Shown piece after piece: positions 34,976-47,400 of a DNA stretch of 64,000 nt (position 1 is the first letter of the stretch; each line of letters opens with the position of its first letter). The DNA is from Liolophura sinensis (lineage: Eukaryota > Mollusca > Polyplacophora > Chitonida > Chitonidae). The notes beneath the pieces are model-generated. The model worked only from the letters and a program-made list of their open reading frames with translations, was not told the DNA's origin and made no database searches. The position numbers and the translations under genes were made by a program. The stretch covers positions 14,993,504 through 15,057,503 of the forward strand of contig NC_088298.1 of the NCBI RefSeq assembly GCF_032854445.1. Reading direction: 5' to 3'.

Positions 34976-35779
34976 AATTTATAGGGTTTTTTTGTAGTTA
35001 GGTCTGGAAAAGACATTGGGTATTGGTGTAGAACCAGGCCAAGACAGATTTGTGTAGAGAAATTTCTTTTCCAGGGTCCAGCTTCAGTAACTTGAAATTG
35101 CGCGGTAATGGCCTTGTAAATCCTCAACCACAGCTGACCTTGATTTTAATCCCAGGCTTTTGTGAGAGTGTTTTTAAAGTCCTACATGTACCACAAATTA
35201 TCTCTTTAATTGCAATATGTGCTTGATTTTGAATATTGCCTTCAACTTTACTTCAGTCTCCTCACATTAGTGTCTTTTGTGCTTGGGGTTAAATGTCACT
35301 TTCCAACTTTATTTCAATATCATCATTGAAGTGGGTCTCAGGTGAAGCGAGTTTTGACTAATGATCTAGTGACAGTCCGCGATCACAAATTTTTTGTCTC
35401 TACCCAAAGGTTTTGTGACCGCTGCAGAGTGGAAATGATTTTATCCTGTAGAACACTCATTAATTCAGCACAAAAGACTGATGTGTGGGCGAATGGGTTA
35501 ACCAGTGACCATTGTTTTCACAACCAAGCAAATGGAGAAGACGTGTGTGCTAACAAGCTTATCAGCTGCAGGATATGGGAATATACGCGTCCTCCCAGTG
35601 TCCGTTACTCTCGAAGGAAAACTGAAGTATTATCTCTGAAGCTGAACCAGTTGGGAATATCCCCTCACTTCCTTGTGCTGAGCATGAGAATTCACATTTT
35701 CCCTGTCTAAGGCTGGGTTGGAATGCCAACCTTGCGTGTTCCAACGATTGAAAAGCCAGTACTTTTAACCACTCAAGCG

Positions 35780-35960
35780 AGTAAGTGCTTGGGGTTTAAC
35801 GTCGTACTCAACAAAATTTTTCAGTCATATGATGACGATTAATCACTAGACAATAGTCCTTCTCTCCTAGTCTCTTCTGACAGGAATGCCCTAACCGGGG
35901 ATTTGAACCTGGGACCTTCCTGGTCAGAAGTGAGTTGACCCAGACAGGAACTGTCTTCAT
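35780..35960 (-). mobile_element. SINE-B-like 3' end with a different body
   Basis: gtaagtgcttggggtttaac and gtcgtactcaacaaaatttt match the SINE-B 3' end, but the rest (gggatttgaacctgggacct, box B like) differs, suggesting a related family sharing a tail. Confidence 0.65.
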
Positions 35961-36385
35961 ACGCAAGACCAGTCAGAAACCCCTAGATCTAGCAGTTTTG
36001 ATTGTTATTCAGCACAATACATATATGACTGTGGTCATTTTCATGGGTGGAGAAAACCAGAGTGCTTAGTGTAAACCAGACCTTTCACAAAGTCACTGAC
36101 AAATTTTCCGCATGTGATAGAAAAAACAAACCTACATTTCACGGTCAGCAATGAACACAAGAACACACTAGCCACAAACACGAAACTGATTCAAGTGGCA
36201 AAGAGTACAATGCCAACTTTGAACCTGAAATCCCATTTATAGGCTTGCCTTTCATTTCTCTCCTTTTTTTCTGACCTCTTTTTCTTTTCTTTTTTCATCA
36301 CAAACATCTGCACTGCTTCCGCAAAAACATGGAATTTATTTTTGGCAATGTTCCAGGCTAAAATACTCTTCTGGTCAGAGAGCGA

Positions 36386-36706
36386 AGAGTGGGTTTAACG
36401 TAGTATTTAGCAATTTTTCAGTCATACAACAAAAGAGTCCTCCTTGTTGTAGGATGGATTTCCATGGCTCTTATCTAGTGCTGCCTCACCGAGACGACTT
36501 ACTGAAAGCAAGCAAGCTGCCCCGCCTGAACCATTATAATGATGCGGGTCATCCAGTGGTTGCACTATCCTCTTAATTCTGAATGCCATGCGAGGAAGTT
36601 ACAACTTCCTCTTTTAAGGTCTTAGGTGTGACCCAACCCAGGATTGACCCTGGATCTACCGTCCCTGACGAGGAGGCTCTACCAACTGAGCTACCACGGC
36701 CAGTCA
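36386..36706 (-). mobile_element. SINE-B, near full length, reverse
   Basis: tttaacgtagtatttagcaa at the 3' end, tatctagtgctgcctcaccg in the body, and gctctaccaactgagctacc at the tRNA-like head. Confidence 0.9.
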
Positions 36707-39700
36707 GATGTGGAGGAAAGAATCCTATGACATCCTTTGGCTGTGCCTCTAAAACCAGAGTACATGTATGAACCTGAACATCGAACAAGCATCAACCACC
36801 TCGTCATCAAGGGATCACCAGAAATGCACCTGGGAAATCTATAAATTTCCTGACCAAGCCATGGATTTAAACGAGACCTTGTGTGCTAGCAGCTGTAAGT
36901 GTGGTACTTTACTCACCAGATGTCACAATCCCCCTACATTAAGTTAAACCACCACTCAATTTGGAGAATTGCGAAGTTTATTACACTTGACAAACTGTAA
37001 CAGGGTGTAATAAGGGAGGTAACCCTCAAGTTAACAATATCTTACAGAGCGTGACAATTTCCAGTCCGAAAATAGCTACTTATGGCAATATTATAAAATA
37101 CAAATGGCAATGTACAGATTTTTGTCAGGAAAAAAAATAAAAACAAAAAAAAACTTTTACTTGGATTTTTTTGGAAAAACTTTCCTGTGTAAATTTTGGA
37201 TGACGTGGAAATGAAAGAAATCCAAGCAAAAATATCATAAAGTAGCACTTATTAACAGGAACTGGTATTCCACTGGTTCAAAACTGATCCAATTATTAAT
37301 TGCTATTTGAGCACCTTTTATAACTCCGCAAATATAAATTTTTAAACGTCTCCAAAGAAATGGAATTTGACCAAAATGAAATAGTACAAAATATCAATAT
37401 CTTTGGAATTTTGGATCGCGGACAGTAATAAAACCTTAGTTGTTCTTGTCAAATGCACAGTAAATCTTACCCGCTAGCATCTTTAGGTCCACATGTCCAG
37501 TGAACTTATTGAATAAGTTACTTATTACACATGACAAATATCGACAAAGTCACAGGTTTTGCAGTTATTTCTGTAAACTTCTGCATGTTCAAGGTAAGAT
37601 GTACCTTTATGTATACAAGGTACCATACAGAGTAACGCGCCTTTTTTCTTATAATATATATCAAGTAATTCTTAAAAGGAAAAAAAAAAAAAAAAGAGAA
37701 AACAAAACTTAAAATCCCCAAATATACCCTAATGACGTACATGTACTTTTATTACTTCAACAAGTTTTTTTTTTAAATATATATATATATATGTACCAAT
37801 GAGTCTCAAGACCATAAGAATGTATGATGTTTAACTGAAATTTTTTAATTCATTGGGGAGATTTCAAATTCATTAAATTCTTTTAAAGCTGTCCTCTTTT
37901 CTATCAGCTAAACGATATTATAACGGGCCACAGTTTTAACATTTGTGACCAAATCTGTCTATTAACACCTGTCAATGCATGAATACATATAAATGCATGC
38001 TTGTTACCATGTCTGAGATTGGTTTTCTCAGACAGTGCAAAATCAACAGGTCTTGATGTTTGTTATTGGTTTATGCTGGTGTCTTTGAACGAATGTATGT
38101 ATTTTAATATTTGATTCCTTGTCATGTGTGATTTGCTAGTCTAACACAACTGTCTGTTACTGTGTGTATGTGTGTATGTGTGTATATATATATCTATATA
38201 CACACGAATACGTTTGTGTCAATTTTTAGACAGGTCATCCTGAATTTATGCGCATAAACAATCCTGCTCACCCTAAATCTAAAATGTGACAGTCCACATA
38301 AGGATACTGAACCTACACACTTAGTACGTTGGTTCAATCCATGGTAGAGGTACAGGAATCCTCGTCTACCTGGCTCTGAATGGAATCATCCATGTCAGTG
38401 GGTTAATCCAACTTCTGGAGCAGGGAGTGTTGCACTTTTTGCTTTGCTTGTTCATGTCCACTTGGTTCGCTTCTGTCCGTCATTTTAATATTAGAGTGTA
38501 CATGTATACAGTGAGTGGTATGGATGTTTGTCTGTACAGCTGTACAAGTTGGGTTTGGTGGAAGCAAAATGAAGAGAAAAAGAAAGACAAACACACACCA
38601 AGAAACATTTTGGTAGGAAACTACAGGGCCAGGGGGTTGGAGGAGGGGTAGGGTTGTGGTGCAGTTCTAAAAGGGTGTAGCATTGGGTAAGGTTTAGGGC
38701 CAGTGAAAAGGGGGCTAGGAGTTAAGGGGAGACGACTACTCAGCTTTACTGCCAGACTAAATAAAGTTTGTTCAATAAATTTCATATAAGGGGAAAAAAA
38801 AACAAAAAAAAAAAATGAAAAGGTCACTATCTTTAACTATGTGTTCTTACGTAGTCTGGATGGGAGATGGGTGTCGAGGCGTACAGAGCAGGGGAGAGGG
38901 CATCAGACAGACATGGGAGGTTCCACACACGGGAATATGTCCTGTGGGAATGGTCACCATAGGAGCAAGTGGCAAGTTTTTCAAGAAACCAAACAAGGGT
39001 GAAGGTGGGGTGGGGGCTGGGTTTAACTCCAACTTCTCTGCCAACCATATTTTTGACTCCATACATTTTTCTTTTGCATCAAACACACAAACATTTAATC
39101 ACATCACTTACATGGCCTAACATGTCTTGATTCAAGCAGTCAGCTACTGGTTTCAGTTTCGGTAAATGATACTCTGTGGGTAATTTGGCTTCAAGATCAC
39201 AATGTAGAAATGCTAGTTTTGAAACTTTCCATTACAAATTACAAAAAACCCACAATTTTATACTTGGACGAACAGAGGAAAGAATGCACACATATGATTT
39301 AACACATTACAGTTGAAAGCACATTTTCAAAACTCGCATTTCTACACAGACTGTCAGTACTTTTTTTTTGTTTTGATTTCCTTTTTTTTTTTTTTTTTTT
39401 TTTTCAAGACTAAGTTGTCTCTTTCAAGGACAGCGGTTTTTCATGCTTTAGTACTTCTATCACACAGTCGTAGCATTCACAGAGTTGCCTGGCAGGCACC
39501 AGCAATGACAGAGCTTAATACAAATGGCTCCATACAGTTCAGTTATTTTTTTTTTTTCGCCAGCAATGTAAGATACATGTCCTACAAAAAGCAAAAAAAA
39601 CAAGAAAAAAAAAATCGTACCACAGAAAAAGTCACACCCAATTCACATGCAAGTCTTTCAACAACAGTATTAAAAATAAATTCCAGGAAAGGAAAACACT

Positions 39701-40246
39701 GTCATTAATATGAAAGCACCGGCATTGACGCAGGATCGTCCGTTTTGAACGCGGCAAAGAGCACTAGTATTCGGGGGCACTACACCACATCATCTGGGTT
39801 ACAAACAATGTGGTGGTTACCTGTAAACAAGGGCGACGTACATGTACATATAGGTAGAGAACAATGGCACGAATCACACACTACAACCGCACAGGAGTAG
39901 TGGTTCACAAAATAGCACTACAGCTGCAAACACAGCACTAAACCACTCAGACCACAAACAGCACTCTTCACCGGCCAATTCAACGAGAATTAGCACGGGG
40001 GTATCCATGGTAACAAAAGCCTACAACCACACCCTAATTTGCATAGCTTTGATTTTTCGAAGGGCAATAGGCTTTGACCAGGTGTCCATGGAAGGATGTC
40101 CCCTGTAGCTAAAGATCATCCCGTGAATTTAATACTGCTCTAACTTTTGAGCATTTTGTCCTCTGCGTTACGCCTCTTGGTTTTCTTCATGCTGTGGTTG
40201 TACTTTAAACTTACAATAAATGATGCAGGCTTCAGTAGAGACAATG

Positions 40247-40350
40247 AACAGAGTTCTCGCCCTTGAATTCAGAGCTCTCTAGTGAACAGAGTTCATGCCC
40301 TTGAATTCAGAGCTCCTTTGGAAAAAAGAGTTCTTGGATGCAGAGTTCTC
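40247..40350. repeat. About 39-bp tandem duplication
   Basis: gaacagagttctcgcccttg-type unit with aattcagagctct, two good copies and one diverged copy. Confidence 0.75.
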
Positions 40351-40942
40351 TGGTGCCTGCTTGATAGATTTTTTCCTGTTGATCTGTATGGTCAGAAGTG
40401 AGTGACATTTCATACTCTCTCTCGCTCTCTCTCTCACACGCATTCACCAGGAGCCGAGTCAGCATGGGCTGGCCTCTTGGCCTTGTTTTAGAGTTGCTAC
40501 ACCTGGACAAATCTGTATCCCAGCCTCTAGAGCTCTCTGAAACGCAACATTTACAACTTATTTACCCCATTGTGTTACATACAGTGCTGAGGAATACTTC
40601 ATCATACAAACATAGCCAGGCTATGGAAAACTGGCAATATTTTGAAGCAAATCATTGCAATGACATCGTGCATAGTAGAATCTTTCCTCAACCAGAGGTA
40701 AAAAACACTCTTTTTTTCACAATTTTTCCGTAGAATTCTCTACTTACATTCCAGCATACTTGCATGCAATATACTTGATGTTTATGAATATGTTTTAATA
40801 AGATGTTCCTTACTGGGGTAATCTTTTCCTCGATCATACACATCAATGTCTGCGCCATATTATACTATTAAACAAATTAAATATTTAACCAATAATGAAA
40901 AATCTTACAAGATTTCATTCCACAGTCCAACCCACAACACAA

Positions 40943-40948
40943 TTTATT
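40943..40948 (-). terminator. Candidate poly(A) signal of KPNB1
   Basis: AATAAA on the minus strand, about 330 bases after the KPNB1 stop. It lies just beyond the dispersed repeat C copy at 41,030-41,190, which would then be part of the 3' UTR. Other minus-strand hexamers occur further down. Confidence 0.3.
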
Positions 40949-41029
40949 TATCAATGTAAATTGGCGCTTAACACCGGTATTCAGGAAAATTTTCATTACC
41001 CAAATTGTTCAACCTCTTCGCATCTGAAA

Positions 41030-41190
41030 CAGCAACTTTCAGTGCAATTTATGCACCTGTTTCATTTGATTTTGGAGACAAATTTACATTGATTGTGTTG
41101 GTCAATAAGAATAATTTTATCAGTCTACACAGAATAATGCCCTCAAAATATGTCGCCAAGAAGCGAAAAGGTTGAAAAAATTACAGTAAT
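41030..41190 (+). repeat. Dispersed repeat C, copy after the KPNB1 stop
   Basis: Contains tttgattttggagacaaatt, tcagtctacacagaataatg (identical to the ARP3 copy) and aggttgaaaaaattacagta. Confidence 0.8.
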
Positions 41191-41277
41191 ATGAGATCAG
41201 TCGGTATAATGGGTACCGGCCCAAGGCCTACGGATAAATGGTAGGGATGGTGGGAACAAGGAAATTCAACATACTAC

Positions 41278-41449
41278 TTACCATGATGTAGTGGAGGCAT
41301 TTTTCAACCTCTTGATCTCTTTTGTTGCCCAGTTGGCCAGCGTTTTTGCTTTGTTGTATTTACAGCGCCGACCAGCTGTTAGTAAGTTTGTCACGGGTGC
41401 CTTCTCCATGTACGGCAAAATGTTATCCCCGAAGGCAGTCACTAGATCT
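41278..41449 (-). CDS. KPNB1: KPNB1 exon 23 and stop codon
   Basis: Acceptor caccag. Residues 831-887, [40 protein letters not shown] and ending [12 protein letters not shown] at 41,280-41,278. Vertebrate importin-beta ends a few residues earlier (LKNQA). The stop overlaps a donor-like ATG|GTAAGT. Confidence 0.93.
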
Positions 41450-44400
41450 CTGGTGAAAGAAAAAGAATCACGAGAGAGCGAGTGAGTGAGTGAGTGAGTG
41501 AGTGCTTAGGGTTTAACATCGTACTTAATAATTTTTCAGTCATGTGACGACGAAGGAATCCTTAGAGTGCATGTAATGTGCCTCTTTGTTGCAGGACGGA
41601 TTTCCACCGCTCTTTTATCTAGTGCTGCTTTACTGAGACAGTTTAGTAAGCTGCCCCACCCGAGCCATTATACTGATATGGGTCAACCAGTCGTTGCACT
41701 ATCCCCTTCATGCGGAACGCCAAGCGAAAGTTTTAGGTGTGACTTGACACAGGATTGACCCTGGATCTACCGCTCCTGAAGCGGATGCTCTACCAACTGT
41801 GCTACTGGGGCCGATGAATCACGAGAGAGATAAAGAATATGAAAGCATTACAATAAATATCAAGCATTCAGGAATTGCTCTTCATAAGAATATTCCCTGC
41901 AGGTTTGGAGATAAATGTTATCACTAACTAATTGCTTGCCATAATTGTGCTTAAATGAAGAAAACACTGATGCTGAAATTCATCTATAATAGAACAAGGT
42001 GAAGACATAACATGTGGAATATCAACTATATGTACAAAACTGGTATCATGACTGTTGGGTATATATGATATATGATTATATATCTGTCAGGTCTCAATGG
42101 AAATGAGACTTACAACACCCTTTTCCACACAACAATCATGGCAGAAGTATCCCTTTCACATGCAGCTACAAGGTAGTGTTGTCTGAAAAATAGCTATGTG
42201 TACATCAAAAATAGTAGCACAGAGACGGCCACAATTTTGTTTAAAGACAATTTTGAACAAAAAGCCTGAAACTCAAATTTGAACATAAGACTTGCTTTGG
42301 CCATGTACCATTAAATTTTATTTATTTGATCAGTGTTTTTTTCATTTATTAGCCATGTATCAAGTTTCAAGTGAATATGATAAACTGCTATGAAAAAACA
42401 GTCTGGGAAACATTTTTCTTGAGAGGGCAGAAAGAAAATTCTATGAAAACTATGATCCCACAGCAAGGGATCGCCATATCAGCATGCAACAGGCATTGGG
42501 AGTATCTGTGTAGAAAGCCATCCTATGTGCCCCCAGCTCGTCACAACCACAATGTAAAATCTGTGCAAACTCATTCTATGAGCCCACAACCAGGTAAAAA
42601 TCTCAGTAAAATCGCCAAATCAGCATGCAACAGGCATTGGGAGTATCTGTGTAGAAAGCCATCCTATGTGCCCCCAGCACGTCACAACCACAAAGTAAAA
42701 TCTGTGTAAACTCATTCTATGAGCCCACAGCAAGCAACCACACAGTGAAGTCTGCGTGCAAACTCATTCTAAGAGCCCACAGCAAGCAACCAACTCTGAA
42801 GTCTACATGCTAACTCATTGTAAGAGCCCACAGCAAGCAACCACTGTGAAGTCTGCGTGCTAACTCATTCTAAGAGCCCACAGCAAGCAACCAACTCTGA
42901 AGTCTACGTGCTAACTCATTCTAAGAGCCCACAGCAAGCAACCACACTGTGAAGTCTGCGTGCAAACTCATTCTAGGAGCCCACAGCAAGACACAACCAC
43001 ACTGTGAAGTCTGCGTGCCAAACTCATTCTAGCAGCCCACACCAAGTAACCACACTGTAAAGTCTGCATGCAAACTCATTCTAAGAGCCCACAGCAAGTA
43101 ACCACACTGTGAAGTCTGCGTGCAAACTCATTCTAGGAGCCCACAGTAAGACGCAACCACACTGTGAAGTCTGCATGCAAACTCATTCTAGGAGCCCACA
43201 GTAAGACACAACCACACTATGAAGTCTGCATGCAAACTCATTCTAGGAGCCCACAGTAAGACACAACCACACTGTGAAGTCTGCCTGCAAACTCATTCTA
43301 GGAGCCCACAGCAAGACGCAACCACACTGTGAAGTCTGCGTGCAAACTCATTCTAGGAGCCCACAGCAAGACGCAACCACACTGTGAAGTCTGCATGCAA
43401 ACTCATTCTAGGAGCCCACAGCAAGACGCAACCACACTGTGAAGTCTGCGTGCAAACTCATTCTAGGAGCCCACAGCAAGACGCAACCACACTGTGAAGT
43501 CTGCGTGCAAACTCATTCTAGGAGCCCACACCAAGTAACCACACTATGAAGTCTGCATGCAAACTAATTCTAGGAGCCCACAGCAAGTAACCACACTGTG
43601 AAGTCTGCGTGCAAACTCATTCTAGGAGCCCACAGCAAGACACAACCACACTGTGAAGTCTGCGTGCAAACTCATTCTAGGAGCCCACACCAAGTAACCA
43701 CACTGTGAAGTCTGCATGCAAACTCATTCTAGGAGCCCACACCAAGTAACCACACTGTGAAGTCTGCGTGCAAACTCATTCTAGGAGCCCACAGCAAGAC
43801 ACAACCACACTGTGAAGTCTGCGTGCAAACTCATTCTAGGAGCCCACACCAAGTAACCACACTGTGAAGTCTGCGTGCAAACTCATTCTAGGAGCCCACA
43901 GTAAGACACAACCACACTGTGAAGTCTGCGTGCAAACTCATTCTAGGAGCCCACACCAAGTAACCACACTGTGAAGTCTGCATGCAAACTCATTCTAGGA
44001 GCCCACACCAAGTAACCACACTGTGAAGTCTGCGCGCAAACTCATTCTAGGAGCCCACAGCAAGACACAACCACACTGTGAAGTCTGCGTGCAAACTCAT
44101 TCTAGGAGCCCACAGCAAGCAACCACACTGTGAAGTCTGCGTGCAAACTCATTCTAGGAGCCCACAGCAAGACACAACCACACTGTGAAGTCTGCGTGCA
44201 AACTCATTCTAGGAGCCCACACCAAGTAACCACACTGTGAAGTCTGCATGCAAACTCATTCTAGGAGCCCACAGCAAGTAACCACACTGTGAAGTCTGCG
44301 TGCAAACTCATTCTAGGAGCCCACAGCAAGACACAACCACACTGTGAAGTCTGCGTGCAAACTCATTCTAGGAGCCCACACCAAGTAACCACACTGTGAA

Positions 44401-47400
44401 GTCTGCATGCAAACTCATTCTAGGAGCCCACACCAAGTAACCACACTGTGAAGTCTGCGTGCAAACTCATTCTAGGAGCCCACAGCAAGACACAACCACA
44501 ATGTGAAGTCTGCGTGCAAACTCATTCTAGGAGCCCACGGCAAGACGCAACCACACTGTGAAAACTTCTGTATAACTCACCCTATCAACCCGCAGCAGGC
44601 TGCAACTACATTGTCACTTCTGTCTTCATCCAGTGCTACCAGCTCTATAAAGGATATCATGTGGGGGACATGGGGGTGGAGCAGTTGGACATCCGCTGTA
44701 AACAGACAGGGGCTGGGTTAGGAAACCGTGTTAAACTTGTCTTATAGAATTCAATCTCACGCCACCTGGCAGCCCAGTGGACAGTCTGCTAATGGAACCA
44801 TTTAAAACAGACAGCCTGGTGTTCAAAATAATGACATAAGCAAATTCTGATTGGCTATTTGGTTTACACATAACCTTCTTTAATGACGTGAGAGCAGGAA
44901 GAAGTCGGAGCCCTGTCATGTCACAGAAAAACCATCACAATTCACTCATGTTATTTGTGTGTTGTTGTTGTTGTATTGATAACTTTTCACTGTTCTGTTA
45001 CATTCCCTTCTGTCTGATGACAATCAACACAAGACAGTACAACATTTTGAGAGATTACACTTCACCCTATGAAGGACACCACATGAGGGATGCGGGGTGA
45101 AATGAACAAATGAATGACTCAGGGTTATGCCAGACGCCAGCAATGTTACATATTACAACCAGGGAACAGCATGACGTGGGGTAGTTGAACAGACAATGGG
45201 GTTTTACTGAAATGTACTTCACTCCAGTACAGGTGTCATGTGAAGTGACAAAACCTTCTAACTCATTTGACTTACGCTGTATATTTTTCTCGTCATCTCC
45301 TTTCAGACCCTGCACAATCCCTGTGTAGGCTTCCAGACATCCTTCTCTCAGTTCATTCAAGTAGTCTATCATATCATAGTCACTCTGAAACACACGAGGG
45401 TCACATCACTGTCACTCAGAAATACAGAAATGACACACATTAGCATAACATCACTGTCACATAGAAATACAGAAATGTCACACAGGTGTCACAGTAGTCA
45501 CTCATAAATGTCATATCATAGTAACTCTTAAACCCACGAACGTTGTGTCACCGTATCACACGGATACACAAAAATCTCATGTCCGAGTCACTCTGAAACA
45601 CTAGTGTCAGGTCACTGTCACACAGAAATGTCACACATAAGAATAACATTACTGTCACAGAAAAATGTCAGTCTCTCTGGAACACACACGTGTCACATCA
45701 ATATCACACAGAAATATAGAAATGTCACAAAGATGTCCCATCATAGTCTACGTGAAACAAACGAGTCACACACAAGTGTCACAGAAGTCCCTGAGAAACG
45801 TTTCAGTGGTGACTCAAAAATGTCATATAGTGACTTAACAGGTGAGCGTTACATCATTGCCACTCAGAAATGTTAGAAATACAGAAATCATAGTCACTCT
45901 GAAACCAACCAGCATCACCACATCATTGTCACTCAGAAAATGTCACATCCTAGTCACAGAAATACAGAAATGTCACGGTCGTTCAGAAATGTCACATTAG
46001 TCACTCTGAAAGCCACCAGTGTCACATCACTGTCACTATGAACAAGGTCAGCCATGAATGTCAGATCACATTCACTCTGAAAGATGGAAATGTCACCACA
46101 TTCAATCCTGAAGAGACTTAAAGTATTATCAGTCACTCGGAAATATCTATACAGTCACGTCCGTATATTTACAGCCCCACATCAGCCACTCCTATATGTC
46201 ACACCACAATCACTCTCACTTTCACATAACTGTGTAAGTTACAGTCATTCCTAAATGTTTCATTTCTAAAGGATTGGTGTTCTAACACCATACTCAAGCA
46301 TGTTTCAAATAAAAGATGACAATCAGATGGAAAAAGACAACAAAAAAATCTTGGGCAGAGGGAGAAACCACTATGCGTCTTCACATGTTTTACAAACCAG
46401 GACCACAGCTGAATCAGCAGTAAGTGGATTTGAGCCAGTGACATCACCGGTGAAAGGCTAGTGGCCATTTGGCTGAAACCTTTAAGCTGCCAGGTCTACC
46501 AAGGCCCACAGCTAATTCTTAGTCAGGGGCAACCACAACAACAATACCTTGTCTACTTGTGCTTGAGAGGCCTGTTGGAGAGCAGACATCACAACGTCCA
46601 GGTAAATCTTGAAGCAGCTGCCGATCGCCAGGGCTATATCCCCAAACACAGACAGGATCTGAGGCTTCACAGACCGGTGTACTTTATCATTCTGACGAGG
46701 AGGCAAAGACAAAATTAAGTCAATTACTTCATTATTGAACCAATTCCTGCAATGAACTTCACTACTATAATTCTTCAACCTTTTCGCATGTTCGCAAGGT
46801 GTTTATGCAGGCATATTCTAAGGATGTTACTGTGTTAGACTGATAACATTACACTTTTTCTGAAAATGGCCAGGGCATACAATACACTTGTTTTTTTTTT
46901 AAAGAAGTTAAGAAGGTGCATAAATCAAACTAAACGATTCTTTTTCAAATGTGAAAACGCTGAGGAATTAAAATAATCCCATTTCTAGCATCAGCTACTA
47001 GCATGTCTTCCATGTTGGATTTCCCACACATAGCTCCATCAGACAAAATGATGTTTTACACTGGCAGGGTGTATTCTGGTCACTGGAGAGCCCTCAGTTA
47101 GTCACTTTTTACACCATACTTGCCCAAAAGGCTGAGGTTCAATTCCTTTCACCCCTTAAGCCCCACAGAGGATACTGTAAACAGAGCTCAGTGCTACTTG
47201 CAAAGGGTTACTCAGAAGGAAATGTGTGTCCCTGAGACTGCATGCTGTACTAATACATATGTTATGTACACATCCAATGACAAGTCAACTTAACTTAAAA
47301 AAGCGATACAGACTCAATTCTGAATGGCTGGAGAGAGAGATAAGCAAGCCCAGGCTATGTCTCGCCTAAGCTGAATTTAAGGGATGGTGGATTTATTTTT

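Larger units (their letters stand above)
34321..40900. other. Tail-to-tail spacer between ARP3 and KPNB1
   Basis: No gene recognised on either strand; part may be KPNB1 3' UTR. Contains a degenerate SINE-A end (34,615-34,680), a 38-bp tandem repeat (34,847-34,975), two SINE-B-type copies (35,780-35,960 and 36,386-36,706), long poly-A/T runs near 37,680, 38,790 and 39,380, and a 39-bp tandem duplication at 40,247-40,350. Confidence 0.6.

Noticed and set aside
42100-42187. Minus-strand frame reading [21 protein letters not shown]-repeat-like
   Set aside because: Only 23 codons, no splice context shared with KPNB1 and no other part of a WD protein nearby.
42371-42709. 112-codon open frame with an internal repeat ([20 protein letters not shown])
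   Set aside because: Arises from the 141-bp duplication at the edge of the minisatellite; no known domain, no splice context.
42478-44575. CRISPR-like array of regular repeats
   Set aside because: Units are contiguous with no unique spacers and lie in a eukaryotic intron; it is a minisatellite.
41278-45384. KPNB1 exon 22 missing, with exon 21 spliced to exon 23
   Set aside because: Direct joining would break the frame, and a fitting 115-base exon with good splice sites was found at 44,581-44,695.
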